Source of the DNA: CBIFVZ01 sp966185765
GTDB lineage: Bacteria > Pseudomonadota > Gammaproteobacteria > Enterobacterales > Enterobacteriaceae
Length of the DNA stretch: 64,000 bases
Direction: 5' to 3'
Assembly: GCA_966185765.1 (NCBI GenBank)
Contig: CBIFVZ010000009.1
Coordinates: forward strand, 1 to 64,000
Shown piece after piece: positions 18,160 through 27,100 of this stretch (its first letter is position 1; every line of letters starts with the position of its first letter). The position numbers and the translations under genes were made by a program. The notes beneath the pieces are model-generated. The model was not told where the DNA came from, made no database searches, and was given only the letters and a program-made list of their open reading frames with translations.

Positions 18160-19233
18160 TTATTGCAAAGCGATGCGCACCACATCATCAGGGGCAGTCG
18201 CTTCTTTCTGGCGGCTTGCGGCCTGTTTGACGCTCACATACAACGTCTGACCGTCCGCCGACAGCAGCAGACTGTTAGGGTGAGTTGGGGTCTGGAATGT
18301 TTTGGTTACCGCGTAGGTTTTGCCATCAATCACGCTTACCGTACCCGCCTGGCGGTGGGTCACGTAGACTTCATTGCGCACCGGGTTAAATAACACCGCC
18401 AGTGACTCCGGCACCTCTACCGTTTTGATCACGTCGCCTTTCTGCGTATCCACCACCAACAGCGCAGCCGCTTTGGAATCCGTGACGAAGGCGCGGTGAC
18501 CTGCTGTGTCGAGGCTCAGGTTCAGGTACATATGCGCACCATCGCCTGGCTGGAGTTTTTTACGTGACAGTACGTTGTTGGTGGCGGTATCAATAGTAAT
18601 GAACTCGCCGTCCGCGTTGGCGGTGTAAATACGCTTCGCCTGACTGTCAATGGCAAGGCCGGTATTCATTTTACCCAGCCCTGTAATGGTGGTGCGCAGC
18701 GTCATTGTTGCGCCATCCACTACCCACAGCACACTCGGATTACCAAGCCCACCGATATAAACCGTATTCGTCGCTTCATCAACAACCAACTCACGCGGAG
18801 CCAGCGGGCGCACCGTTTCACTGCGCTTACGATCATCTAACACCAGGCGACCTTTTACATCACCGGTTTTGGCATCAATTGCAGTGACAGCACTGTTGAT
18901 GGTATTACCGAAATACAGTATGCCGGTTTTTGTGTTGACCGCCGCACCAAAAGGTTTGATGTCATTATGGATAATCTGTGTCACATCAAGAGTTTGTGGA
19001 TCAAGACGGTAGACAACGCCGCCCTTATCCAGAGAGCGACTCTGGGAGGTCGCGAGGAACAGGCCAGGCTCTACCGGGTTCCAGACCATTTCGTATGCGC
19101 CTTTAGCGACAGGTTTGCGCAACATCTCTTCTGCTGCCTGCGCGCTGAAAACAGAAAACGAGGACGTTAATAACAGCGCGCCCATGAGTAATGCGCCAGG
19201 CTTGAGTTTCGCAGACAAAGAACGTAATTCCAT
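18160..19233 (-). CDS. yncE: YncE, secreted seven-bladed beta-propeller protein
   Basis: A periplasmic 357-residue protein; E. coli YncE has 353. An N-terminal signal peptide is cleaved after FSAQA, leaving AEEMLRKPVAKGAYEM as in E. coli. Repeated propeller strands follow (FGAAVNTKTGILYFGNT, AVTAIDAKTGDVKGRLVLDD, PRELVVDEATNTVYIGG, LAVLFNPVRNEVYVTHRQAG), each blade holding an NxxxxxxYV-type turn. E. coli YncE is reported to be iron- and Fur-regulated and to bind DNA in vitro; its physiological job is unsettled. A near-consensus Fur box lies 88 bases upstream of the start. The TonB receptor yncD lies about 1 kb upstream, divergently oriented. In this genome a peptide gene has been placed between the two. 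Confidence 0.92.
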   Translation of the reverse strand: MELRSLSAKLKPGALLMGALLLTSSFSVFSAQAAEEMLRKPVAKGAYEMVWNPVEPGLFLATSQSRSLDKGGVVYRLDPQTLDVTQIIHNDIKPFGAAVNTKTGILYFGNTINSAVTAIDAKTGDVKGRLVLDDRKRSETVRPLAPRELVVDEATNTVYIGGLGNPSVLWVVDGATMTLRTTITGLGKMNTGLAIDSQAKRIYTANADGEFITIDTATNNVLSRKKLQPGDGAHMYLNLSLDTAGHRAFVTDSKAAALLVVDTQKGDVIKTVEVPESLAVLFNPVRNEVYVTHRQAGTVSVIDGKTYAVTKTFQTPTHPNSLLLSADGQTLYVSVKQAASRQKEATAPDDVVRIALQ

Positions 19234-19320
19234 GATTAATCCCTTTCAAAACAAGATGGTGGCCGTTTCACATTGCATTGTGTCAGCTCGCCGGTACATG
19301 GCCGTCGCGCCGCTTTACTG

Positions 19321-19340
19321 AGAATAATAATCATTATTCT
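19321..19340 (-). promoter_or_regulatory. Fur box upstream of yncE
   Basis: AGAATAATAATCATTATTCT has eight-base inverted arms (AGAATAAT / ATTATTCT) around a four-base centre and closely matches the Fur consensus GATAATGATAATCATTATC. It lies 88 bases before the yncE start. E. coli yncE is known to be Fur-repressed, so iron repression is expected here too. Confidence 0.8.
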
Positions 19341-19507
19341 TCTTATTGGAAGCATTTTGTTGCCTGTCTGCCTCTGGGAGCGTGTTTGGATCATAAAAAC
19401 GTCCTGACTGGACGGAAAGCGATGATTGCACCTGTTAATGCCCGGTTATTAGTTAAGAAAAATGTTCAGGACGTTATATTGTTTAAAAAAACACCTGTCA
19501 TTAAAAA

Positions 19508-19540
19508 CAAAAAAAGCGCCACATAAATGCAGCGCCTTTT
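19508..19540 (-). terminator. Terminator downstream of the microcin-like gene
   Basis: Stem AAAGGCGC / GCGCTTTT (one bulged base) with a run of seven T on the minus strand. It lies about 200 bases beyond the microcin-like stop and just beyond the 28-codon frame, suggesting that both share a transcript. Confidence 0.6.
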
Positions 19541-19557
19541 AGCTGTCGAATGTTTAA

Positions 19558-19644
19558 TTACTGCCCATCAGTATTCACATTAATGTTGAAACTGACACAG
19601 AGCACCGTCTGCCAGGCCGTAATAATCGTTGCGGATGCTAACAT
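19558..19644 (-). CDS. Possible 28-residue peptide downstream of the microcin-like gene
   Basis: The frame starts with ATG at 19644 and stops with TAA at 19558. It begins MLASATIITAWQTVLC and is hydrophobic in its first two thirds, polar at the end. It lies between the microcin-like gene and the shared terminator, on the same strand. The ribosome site is weak (AATAAGA directly before ATG), though GGAGA occurs further upstream. It could be a chance frame, or a short membrane peptide made with the upstream gene. No family recognised. Confidence 0.25.
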   Translation of the reverse strand: MLASATIITAWQTVLCVSFNINVNTDGQ

Positions 19645-19736
19645 TCTTATTGTGAAGCAATATTAAAAATATGTCTCCAGGCAAAAAATATTATACACCC
19701 ACTTATAAGACAGGAGATTATTTTCTCTGAAAAATC

Positions 19737-19961
19737 TTACTTACGACCCAACAGGCCGCTGAAGAAATTAGCGAATGCAGCGATAGACGTTTCAACGATA
19801 GCACCGATGCTGGCGCCCATCTGCAGGCCAGTATTGGTCGCGCCAACTTTGCCAGTAGATTCTACGATTGCGCCAATGCTCTGGCCCAGAGATGCACCGA
19901 TGTCAGTGATGAAACCAGCACCAGATACCGCGTTTACTTCTACAGAGTTTAATTCTCTCAT
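19737..19961 (-). CDS. Microcin/bacteriocin-like small peptide with double-glycine-type leader
   Basis: The 74-residue product starts MRELNSVEVNAVSGAG, which fits the leader of class II microcins (compare MccV, MccL and MccN leaders: MRxLxxxEL/VxxVSGGA/SGAG). Cleavage after the second small residue would leave about 58 residues rich in Gly, Ala, Ile and Ser with no cysteine, ending in the basic LLGRK. The mature part holds an internal duplication: LGQSIGAIVEST and MGASIGAIVETS. Codons are mostly the preferred ones (CTG, GGT, ATC, CGT), suggesting good expression. AAGGGAAT lies about 12 bases upstream. No peptidase-containing ABC exporter or obvious immunity gene is in the window, so secretion would need a system elsewhere. 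It sits between Fur-controlled yncE and the TonB receptor yncD. Confidence 0.65.
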   Translation of the reverse strand: MRELNSVEVNAVSGAGFITDIGASLGQSIGAIVESTGKVGATNTGLQMGASIGAIVETSIAAFANFFSGLLGRK

Positions 19962-20038
19962 TTCGTTATTCCCTTTAACGTTAGATTAAATAATGAAGCC
20001 AGATAATATTCCTGAAAAACACATTCTGGCCGTGGTCT

Positions 20039-20066
20039 ATGTTACACAGACAAATTACGCTGTCTA
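20039..20066 (-). promoter_or_regulatory. Candidate sigma-70 promoter of the microcin-like gene
   Basis: On the minus strand TAGACA (20066-20061), a 16-base spacer and TAACAT (20044-20039), preceded by TGTG, resemble a sigma-70 promoter about 80 bases before the gene. An inverted repeat AGACA / TGTCT (20048-20065) overlaps the -35 element and might be an operator. Confidence 0.4.
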
Positions 20067-20252
20067 CAGTACGGCCTAATAATCAAAAATCTACGAATGA
20101 AATAATAACGTTCGCGCAGGGCATATAAATGTGCCCTGCAATGCAGGAATCGTGCCTTTTATAGACAAAAACCTTCCTTTTTTTAACAAAAGTTTTACTA
20201 TTATGTGCATGTTCCATTTGGTTCACTTAACCAGCAGACCTGAATACACTCC

Positions 20253-22364
20253 ATGACCAAAAAAACCATCCTACGTCGCAGCGTACTCGCCAGTATCCTC
20301 CCCTCTTTGCTCCTGCCGTTTAGCGCTGGCGCAGAAGAGACAATGGTTGTCAGCGCCAATCCGAGTTCAACGCTGTCCGAACTGGACACTCCCGCCGCCG
20401 TTAATGTGGTGTATGGTGACGATATGCGCCGCGCCGCGCCAGGGGTTAACCTCTCAGAAAATCTGACCAGCGTTCCGGGGTTGCAGATACAAAATCGACA
20501 GAACTACGCCCAGGATCTCCAGCTGTCGATTCGTGGATTTGGTTCGCGCTCAACCTATGGTGTGCGTGGCATTCGTCTGTATGTCGATGGCATTCCGGCG
20601 ACCATGCCTGACGGCCAGGGACAGACCTCTAATATTGATATTAACAGTGTTGATAGTGTGGAAGTACTGCGTGGGCCTTTTTCGGCGCTGTACGGTAACT
20701 CCTCTGGCGGTGTGATTAACGTCAACACGCAGACGGGCCGCCAACCCACTACGCTTGAGGCGGGTACCTGGTACGGCAGTTTTGGCTCCTGGCGCAATGA
20801 AGTTAAGGCCAGTGGTGCCACCGGTGACGGTACGCAGGCGGGTGACGTGGATTACACGGTTTCAGCCAGTCGCTTTACGACTCACGGTTTTCGTGACCAC
20901 AGCAATACCCAGAAGAACCTCGGCAACGCGAAGTTGGGCGTTAAGTTAGATGATGTCAGCAAGCTAACGCTAATGTTCAACAGTGTTGATACAAAAGCAG
21001 ACGATCCTGGCGGACTGACCTATGACGAATGGCGCGCCAATCCACGCCAGGCACCACGAGCAGAGCAATACAACACGCGTAAAACCATCAAACAAACTCA
21101 GGCTGGGTTACGTTATGACCGCCAGATGAGTGAAAACGATGATGTTAGCCTGATGGCCTGGGCCGGTATTCGTGAAACCATGCAGTACCAGTCTATCCCA
21201 CTGGCACCGCAGAAAAATGCAAGCCATCCCGGCGGCGTGATTGACCTCACCCGCCACTACCAGGGCATTGACGCACGCTGGACCCATCGTGGCGAACTAC
21301 TGGTGCCAGTGAGTATTACCGGCGGACTGGACTATGAAACACTGAATGAAAAACGTAAAGGCTTTGAGAACTTTGTGACCAACGGCAATAGCACACAGCT
21401 TGGGCAAAAAGGTAATTTGCGCCGCAATGAACGCAACCTGATGTGGAATCTCGATCCTTACCTGCAAACATCCTGGCAATTAACGCCATCGTTAACGCTG
21501 GATGCGGGTGTGCGCTATAGCTCAGTATGGTTCGACTCCAATGACCGATATGTCACAACAGGCAACGGTGATGACAGCGGTGAGACCAGCTACCATAAAT
21601 GGCTACCTGCAGGCGCGCTGAAATATGCTGTCAATGATGCGTGGAATGTCTATGTCACCGGCGGGCGCGGTTTTGAAACGCCCACTATTAACGAATTATC
21701 GTATCGCGATGGCGGCATCAACGGTCTTAACTTCAACCTTAAGCCTTCAACCAATACAACCTGGGAAGTGGGCAGTAAAAACCGCGTGGGCAACGGCCTG
21801 TTCACTGTGGCTTTATTCCAGACCGATACGGATAACGAAATTGTGGTCAGTGAAAGCAGCGGCGGACGCAGTACGTATAAAAACGCGGGTGAAACCCGCC
21901 GTCGTGGCGTGGAGCTTGGTCTGGATCAGCGCTTTGCTGAAAACTGGCAGTTAAAAATGGCCTGGACATATCTTGATGCTACCTACCGCAGTAATGTCTG
22001 CCGTACGGGAGACTGTAATGGCAACCGCATTCCCGGTATTGCGCGCAATATGGCATATGCCTCACTCGGTTGGGTGCCGGAAACGGGTTGGTATGCGGGT
22101 GCGGACGTGCGCTATATGGGCAACATTGAAGCGAACGATGCCAACAGTGCTAACGCGCCTTCCTACACCGTTATGGGCCTTAATACTGGCTATAAACTGC
22201 CGTACCGCAACTGGACACTGGATGTGTACGGCCGTGTTGATAATCTCTTCGACCGCGATTATGCAGGCTCGGTGATTGTGAATGAAGGTAATCGACGCTA
22301 TTACGAACCGGCACCGGGAAGAAATTACGGTGTGGGAGCGACGGTCAGTTACCGCTTCGAATAA
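20253..22364 (+). CDS. yncD: TonB-dependent outer-membrane receptor YncD
   Basis: A 703-residue gated outer-membrane channel that uses TonB energy to import a ligand (unknown in E. coli; probably an iron compound or similar). A signal peptide ends near SAGAEE. The TonB-box region ETMVVSA follows, then the plug domain with SIRGFGSRSTYGVRGIRLYVDGIPATMPDGQ and VEVLRGPFSALYGN, and a 22-strand barrel ending in the terminal aromatic SYRFE. Long segments match E. coli YncD (QNRQNYAQDLQLSIRGFGSR; ADDPGGLT; GFETPTINELSYR; VIVNEGNRRYYEPAPGRNYGVG). Two cysteines in NVCRTGDCNGN probably form a surface-loop disulphide, as in E. coli. It is divergent from the microcin-like gene and closed by its own terminator. 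No Fur box could be seen directly upstream. Confidence 0.93.
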   Translation: MTKKTILRRSVLASILPSLLLPFSAGAEETMVVSANPSSTLSELDTPAAVNVVYGDDMRRAAPGVNLSENLTSVPGLQIQNRQNYAQDLQLSIRGFGSRSTYGVRGIRLYVDGIPATMPDGQGQTSNIDINSVDSVEVLRGPFSALYGNSSGGVINVNTQTGRQPTTLEAGTWYGSFGSWRNEVKASGATGDGTQAGDVDYTVSASRFTTHGFRDHSNTQKNLGNAKLGVKLDDVSKLTLMFNSVDTKADDPGGLTYDEWRANPRQAPRAEQYNTRKTIKQTQAGLRYDRQMSENDDVSLMAWAGIRETMQYQSIPLAPQKNASHPGGVIDLTRHYQGIDARWTHRGELLVPVSITGGLDYETLNEKRKGFENFVTNGNSTQLGQKGNLRRNERNLMWNLDPYLQTSWQLTPSLTLDAGVRYSSVWFDSNDRYVTTGNGDDSGETSYHKWLPAGALKYAVNDAWNVYVTGGRGFETPTINELSYRDGGINGLNFNLKPSTNTTWEVGSKNRVGNGLFTVALFQTDTDNEIVVSESSGGRSTYKNAGETRRRGVELGLDQRFAENWQLKMAWTYLDATYRSNVCRTGDCNGNRIPGIARNMAYASLGWVPETGWYAGADVRYMGNIEANDANSANAPSYTVMGLNTGYKLPYRNWTLDVYGRVDNLFDRDYAGSVIVNEGNRRYYEPAPGRNYGVGATVSYRFE

Positions 22365-22382
22365 AAAGCCCCACTACAAAAT

Positions 22383-22422
22383 AAAGCCCGTGTTAATTAT
22401 ACAACGCGGGCTTTATTATTTT
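22383..22422 (+). terminator. Rho-independent terminator of yncD
   Basis: AAAGCCCG...CGGGCTTT hairpin, extendable by a G-U pair to 12 base pairs, followed by ATTATTTT; 19 bases after the yncD stop. The 260 bases from here to narU should contain the narU promoter, which I could not define. Confidence 0.8.
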
Positions 22423-22684
22423 CCACGTCTGCAAAGAATCGTTATATACAAAATTATATTTCCTTTTTTGATGCCAACATACGTTGCATACGTTCTCGTC
22501 GTGTTACAAAAAGTAACAATTAACCCCCTGTACCACCAGTGACTTTCCCGCCTGCCGGACATTTTTTATCTATTCTTTGAAACGTTATTACAACATAAAC
22601 ACATAACATTCGTTACTGATATATGCAGCTCGTGCTTTACTAACTTAATGATTTTATTATTTTAAAGACATGTTGGGGGCAGCG

Positions 22685-24073
22685 ATGTTACGGCATGATG
22701 AAAAACGCAGTCGCTATCTGTTGAGCGACTGGCGCCCGGAAGACCCGGCGTTCTGGGAACATAAAGGTAAGGCGATTGCGCGACGTAATTTATGGATTTC
22801 CGTCGCTGCTCTATTACTGGCATTTTGCGTCTGGATGTTATTCAGCGCCGTTGCGGTAAATCTTAATAAGGTCGGTTTTAATTTCACGACAGATCAGCTT
22901 TTTTTACTCACCGCACTGCCTGCACTTTCCGGGGCAGTTTTGCGTGTACCCTGGTCTTTTATGGTGCCTGTTTTTGGCGGTCGGTACTGGACCGTTTTAA
23001 GCACCGTGATTCTGATTATTCCCTGTATCTGGCTCGGTTTTGCTGTACAAAATCCGGCCACGCCTTACGGTATATTTATTGTCATTGCGTTGTTGTGCGG
23101 CTTTGCCGGAGCGAACTTCGCCTCCAGCATGGGCAACATCAGCTTCTTTTTCCCTAAGGAACGTCAGGGCAGCGCGTTGGGTGTGAATGGCGGGCTGGGT
23201 AACCTGGGCGTAAGCGTAATGCAGCTTATTGCCCCCATTGCTGTCTCCCTTCCCCTGTTTGCTTTCCTGGGCGTACACGGTGTTCCCCAGGAAGACGGCT
23301 CTTCACTATGGCTGGCTAACGCCGCCTGGGTATGGGTTCCGCTGCTGTTACTGGCTACCCTTGCCGCCTGGTTTGGCATGAACGACATCGCCAGCTCAAA
23401 AGCCTCAATAGCCAGCCAACTGCCGGTGCTCAAACGCCTGCATCTGTGGCTGCTAAGTCTGCTGTATCTTGCCACTTTCGGCTCCTTTATCGGTTTTTCC
23501 GCCGGGTTTGCGATGCTCGCTAAAACCCAATTCCCCGAGATCGATATTCTTAATCTTGCGTTCTTCGGCCCGTTCATCGGTGCGCTGGCCCGTTCTGCGG
23601 GGGGCGTGATTTCTGACCGGCTTGGTGGTGTGCGCGTGACGCTGGTGAACTTCATTCTGATGGCTGTTTTCAGCGCTCTGCTGTTCCTGACGCTGCCAGG
23701 CAGCGGTAGCGGCAGTTTTGGCGCATTTTATGCCGTATTCATGGGCCTGTTTTTAACCGCAGGCCTGGGTAGCGGATCTACCTTCCAGATGATCGCGGTT
23801 ATTTTCCGCCAGATAACTATCGACCGCGTGAAAAAGCGCGGCGGCAGCGATGAGCAGGCCCGGCACGAAGCCGTGACTGATACGGCTGCCGCGCTGGGCT
23901 TTATCTCCGCCATTGGCGCCATCGGTGGTTTCTTCATCCCGAAAGCCTTCGGCACCTCGCTTGCCCTGACTGGCTCACCCGCCGGGGCGATGAAGGTGTT
24001 TCTGGTGTTTTACATCGTCTGTGTGCTGCTGACCTGGCTTGTATACGGGCGCCGCATGCTGAACGCACGATAA
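22685..24073 (+). CDS. narU: Nitrate/nitrite transporter NarU
   Basis: An inner-membrane major-facilitator carrier (NarK/NarU nitrate-nitrite porter) of 462 residues, the same length as E. coli NarU. It shows about 12 spans, the conserved arginines of the substrate path (LRVPWSFMVPVFGGR; GALARSAGGVISDRLGG) and the two glycine-rich nitrate signature motifs (CGFAGANFASSMGNISFFFP and GLFLTAGLGSGSTFQMIAVIF). The ATG at 22685 aligns with the E. coli N-terminus (eight residues before SRYLL) and has GGGGG upstream; an earlier ATG at 22670 lacks this. The start of narZ follows 87 bases after its stop. Position before narZ identifies it as NarU rather than NarK, which accompanies narGHJI and narXL. 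Confidence 0.94.
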   Translation: MLRHDEKRSRYLLSDWRPEDPAFWEHKGKAIARRNLWISVAALLLAFCVWMLFSAVAVNLNKVGFNFTTDQLFLLTALPALSGAVLRVPWSFMVPVFGGRYWTVLSTVILIIPCIWLGFAVQNPATPYGIFIVIALLCGFAGANFASSMGNISFFFPKERQGSALGVNGGLGNLGVSVMQLIAPIAVSLPLFAFLGVHGVPQEDGSSLWLANAAWVWVPLLLLATLAAWFGMNDIASSKASIASQLPVLKRLHLWLLSLLYLATFGSFIGFSAGFAMLAKTQFPEIDILNLAFFGPFIGALARSAGGVISDRLGGVRVTLVNFILMAVFSALLFLTLPGSGSGSFGAFYAVFMGLFLTAGLGSGSTFQMIAVIFRQITIDRVKKRGGSDEQARHEAVTDTAAALGFISAIGAIGGFFIPKAFGTSLALTGSPAGAMKVFLVFYIVCVLLTWLVYGRRMLNAR

Positions 24074-24160
24074 TCCTTATTTCATTTCGACCCGCTCAGC
24101 GGGCACATGCATGAGCAATGTAACGCACAGGGTGCCCCGCGCCCTGGCAGGAGATATGTC

Positions 24161-27100
24161 ATGAGTAAACTTCTCGACCGGTTTCGTTATTTTAAGCAAA
24201 AAGGCGATACCTTTTCCGGCGATCATGGTCAGGTGATGAACAGCAACCGCGACTGGGAGGACAGCTACCGCCAACGCTGGCAGTTTGACAAAATTGTACG
24301 CTCCACCCACGGCGTAAACTGTACCGGCTCGTGTAGCTGGAAAATCTATGTAAAAAACGGCCTCGTAACCTGGGAAACCCAGCAAACCGACTACCCACGC
24401 ACCCGCCCTGATCTACCTAACCATGAACCACGCGGCTGCCCGCGTGGCGCGAGTTACTCCTGGTACCTCTACAGCGCCAACCGCCTGAAATATCCGCTGG
24501 TGCGTAAGCGCCTCATTGAGTTATGGCGCGAAGCGCTGACCATTCATAGCGACCCCGTTGACGCCTGGGCGTCTATTGTTGAAGACCCGGTAAAAGCCAA
24601 AAGCTACAAAGAGGTGCGCGGACGCGGCGGTTTTGTACGTTCAAACTGGAAAGAACTCAACCAGCTGATTGCTGCCGCCAACGTCTGGACCATTAAAACG
24701 TTTGGCCCGGATCGGGTGGCAGGCTTTTCGCCCATTCCGGCAATGTCGATGGTCTCCTATGCGGCCGGTACGCGCTATCTTTCGCTGCTGGGAGGGACGT
24801 GCCTGAGCTTTTACGACTGGTATTGCGACCTGCCTCCTGCCTCGCCCATGACCTGGGGCGAACAGACCGATGTCCCCGAATCCGCCGACTGGTATAACTC
24901 CAGCTACATTATTGCCTGGGGCTCTAACGTACCGCAGACCCGCACGCCAGACGCGCACTTCTTCACCGAGGTTCGCTACAAAGGCACGAAAACTATTGCT
25001 ATCACCCCGGACTACTCGGAAGTGGCCAAACTGTGCGACCAGTGGCTGGCTCCGAAACAAGGCACCGACAGTGCGCTGGCGCTGGCAATGGGCCATGTGA
25101 TCCTGAGCGAATTCCACGTCAAAAACCCCAGCGAATACTTCATCAATTACGCAAAGCGTTATACCGACATGCCAATGCTGGTGCTGCTGGAGCCGCGTGA
25201 GGGCGGTTTTTATGCGCCCGGTCGCATGCTGCGCGCCAGCGACCTGGTTGACGGGCTGGGTGAAGCCAATAATCCGCAATGGAAAACCGTGGCTTTTAAC
25301 GATACGGGTGAGCTGGTCGTCCCCAACGGCTCTATCGGTTTTCGCTGGGGGGAGAAAGGCAAATGGAATCTGGAATCCCGGGCTGCCGGTGATGATACCG
25401 CACTGCGCCTGAGCCTGATTGACGATGCCGATGAGCGTCTCACCGTGGGATTCCCGTGGTTTGGCGGTTACGACAATCCGCATTTTACACGTGTGGAGAT
25501 GGACCCGATTACGCTGCACACACTGCCCGTTAAGCGTCTGGCGCTTGCCAACGGGGAGGAAGGTCTGGTCGTGAGCGTCTACGACCTGGTGCTGGCAAAC
25601 TATGGTATTGAGCGCGGGTTGGATGACGACAACTGCGCGCGCGACTACGGCGATATCAAGGCCTTTACTCCAGCCTGGGCTGAACAAATCACCGGCGTAC
25701 CGCGCCAGCATACCGAGCAGATCGCACGGGAGTTTGCCGACACGGCCAACAAAACCCACGGCCGCTCGATGATTATCCTCGGTGCCGGTGTTAACCACTG
25801 GTATCACATGGACATGAACTACCGTGGGATGATCAATATGCTCATTTTCTGCGGCTGTGTGGGACAGAGCGGTGGTGGCTGGGCGCATTACGTGGGCCAG
25901 GAAAAGCTGCGTCCGCAGACCGGCTGGCTACCGCTCGCCTTCGCGCTCGACTGGAACCGCCCGCCGCGCCAGATGAACAGCACCTCCTTTTTCTACACCC
26001 ATTCCAGCCAGTGGCGCTATGAGAAACTCACCGCCCAGGAGCTATTGTCCCCGCTGGCAGACGCCAGCCGCTTTACCGGCCACATGATTGACTTTAACGT
26101 ACGCGCCGAACGCATGGGCTGGCTGCCGTCTGCCCCGCAGCTTAACGTCAACCCGTTAACGCTTGCCGCCAAAGCAGAACAAGCCGGTCAGTCGGCTGCC
26201 GATTACACCGTGCAGGCGCTGAAGGCGGGTGATATCCGCTTTGCCTGCGAACAGCCCGACAGCGGCATCAACCACCCACGTAACCTGTTCGTCTGGCGCT
26301 CCAACCTGCTTGGCTCCTCCGGTAAAGGTCACGAATACATGCTCAAATACCTGCTCGGCACCCAGAGCGGTATCCAGGGCGACGAGTTGGGCAGTACCGA
26401 CAATGTGAAACCTGAAGAGGTGGAATGGCAGACTGCCGCCATTGAAGGCAAGCTGGACCTGTTGGTGACGCTCGATTTCCGTATGTCGAGTACCTGCCTG
26501 TTCTCAGACATTGTGCTGCCCACCGCCACCTGGTATGAAAAGGACGACATGAATACATCGGATATGCATCCGTTTATTCACCCGTTGTCTGCCGCCGTTG
26601 ACCCGGCCTGGGAGTCGCGCAGCGACTGGGAAATCTACAAAGGCATCGCTAAAGCCTTTTCAGAAACCTGCGTGGGCCATTTGGGCGAAGAAACCGATGT
26701 TGTACTCCAGCCGCTCCAGCATGACTCCCCCGCTGAACTGGCGCAGCCCTTTGACATCCAGGACTGGCGCAAGGGTGAATGTGACCTGGTGCCGGGTAAA
26801 ACCGCTCCCGGTATTGCGACCGTCATCCGTGATTACCCGGCAACCTATGAACGCTTTACCTCGCTTGGCCCGCTGATGGATAAGCTTGGCAACGGCGGTA
26901 AAGGCATCAGCTGGAACACCGACAAAGAAGTAGATTTGCTGGGCCGTCTGAATTACCGCAAGGCGGATGGCCCGGCTAAAGGTCGCCCGATTATCGACTC
27001 GGCCATTGACGCCTCTGAAGTGATTCTGACACTGGCACCTGAAACCAACGGCCAGGTTGCCGTACGCGCCTGGCAGGCGCTGGGGGAACTGACCGGGCGC

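Noticed and set aside
19278..19526. 82-codon plus-strand frame across the yncE Fur box
   Set aside because: It would run through the Fur box and end inside a terminator; composition not protein-like.
24641..25888. Long minus-strand frame (415 codons) inside narZ
   Set aside because: Antisense shadow of a highly conserved GC-rich gene; composition is His/Gly/Val-rich without domain character, no ribosome site.
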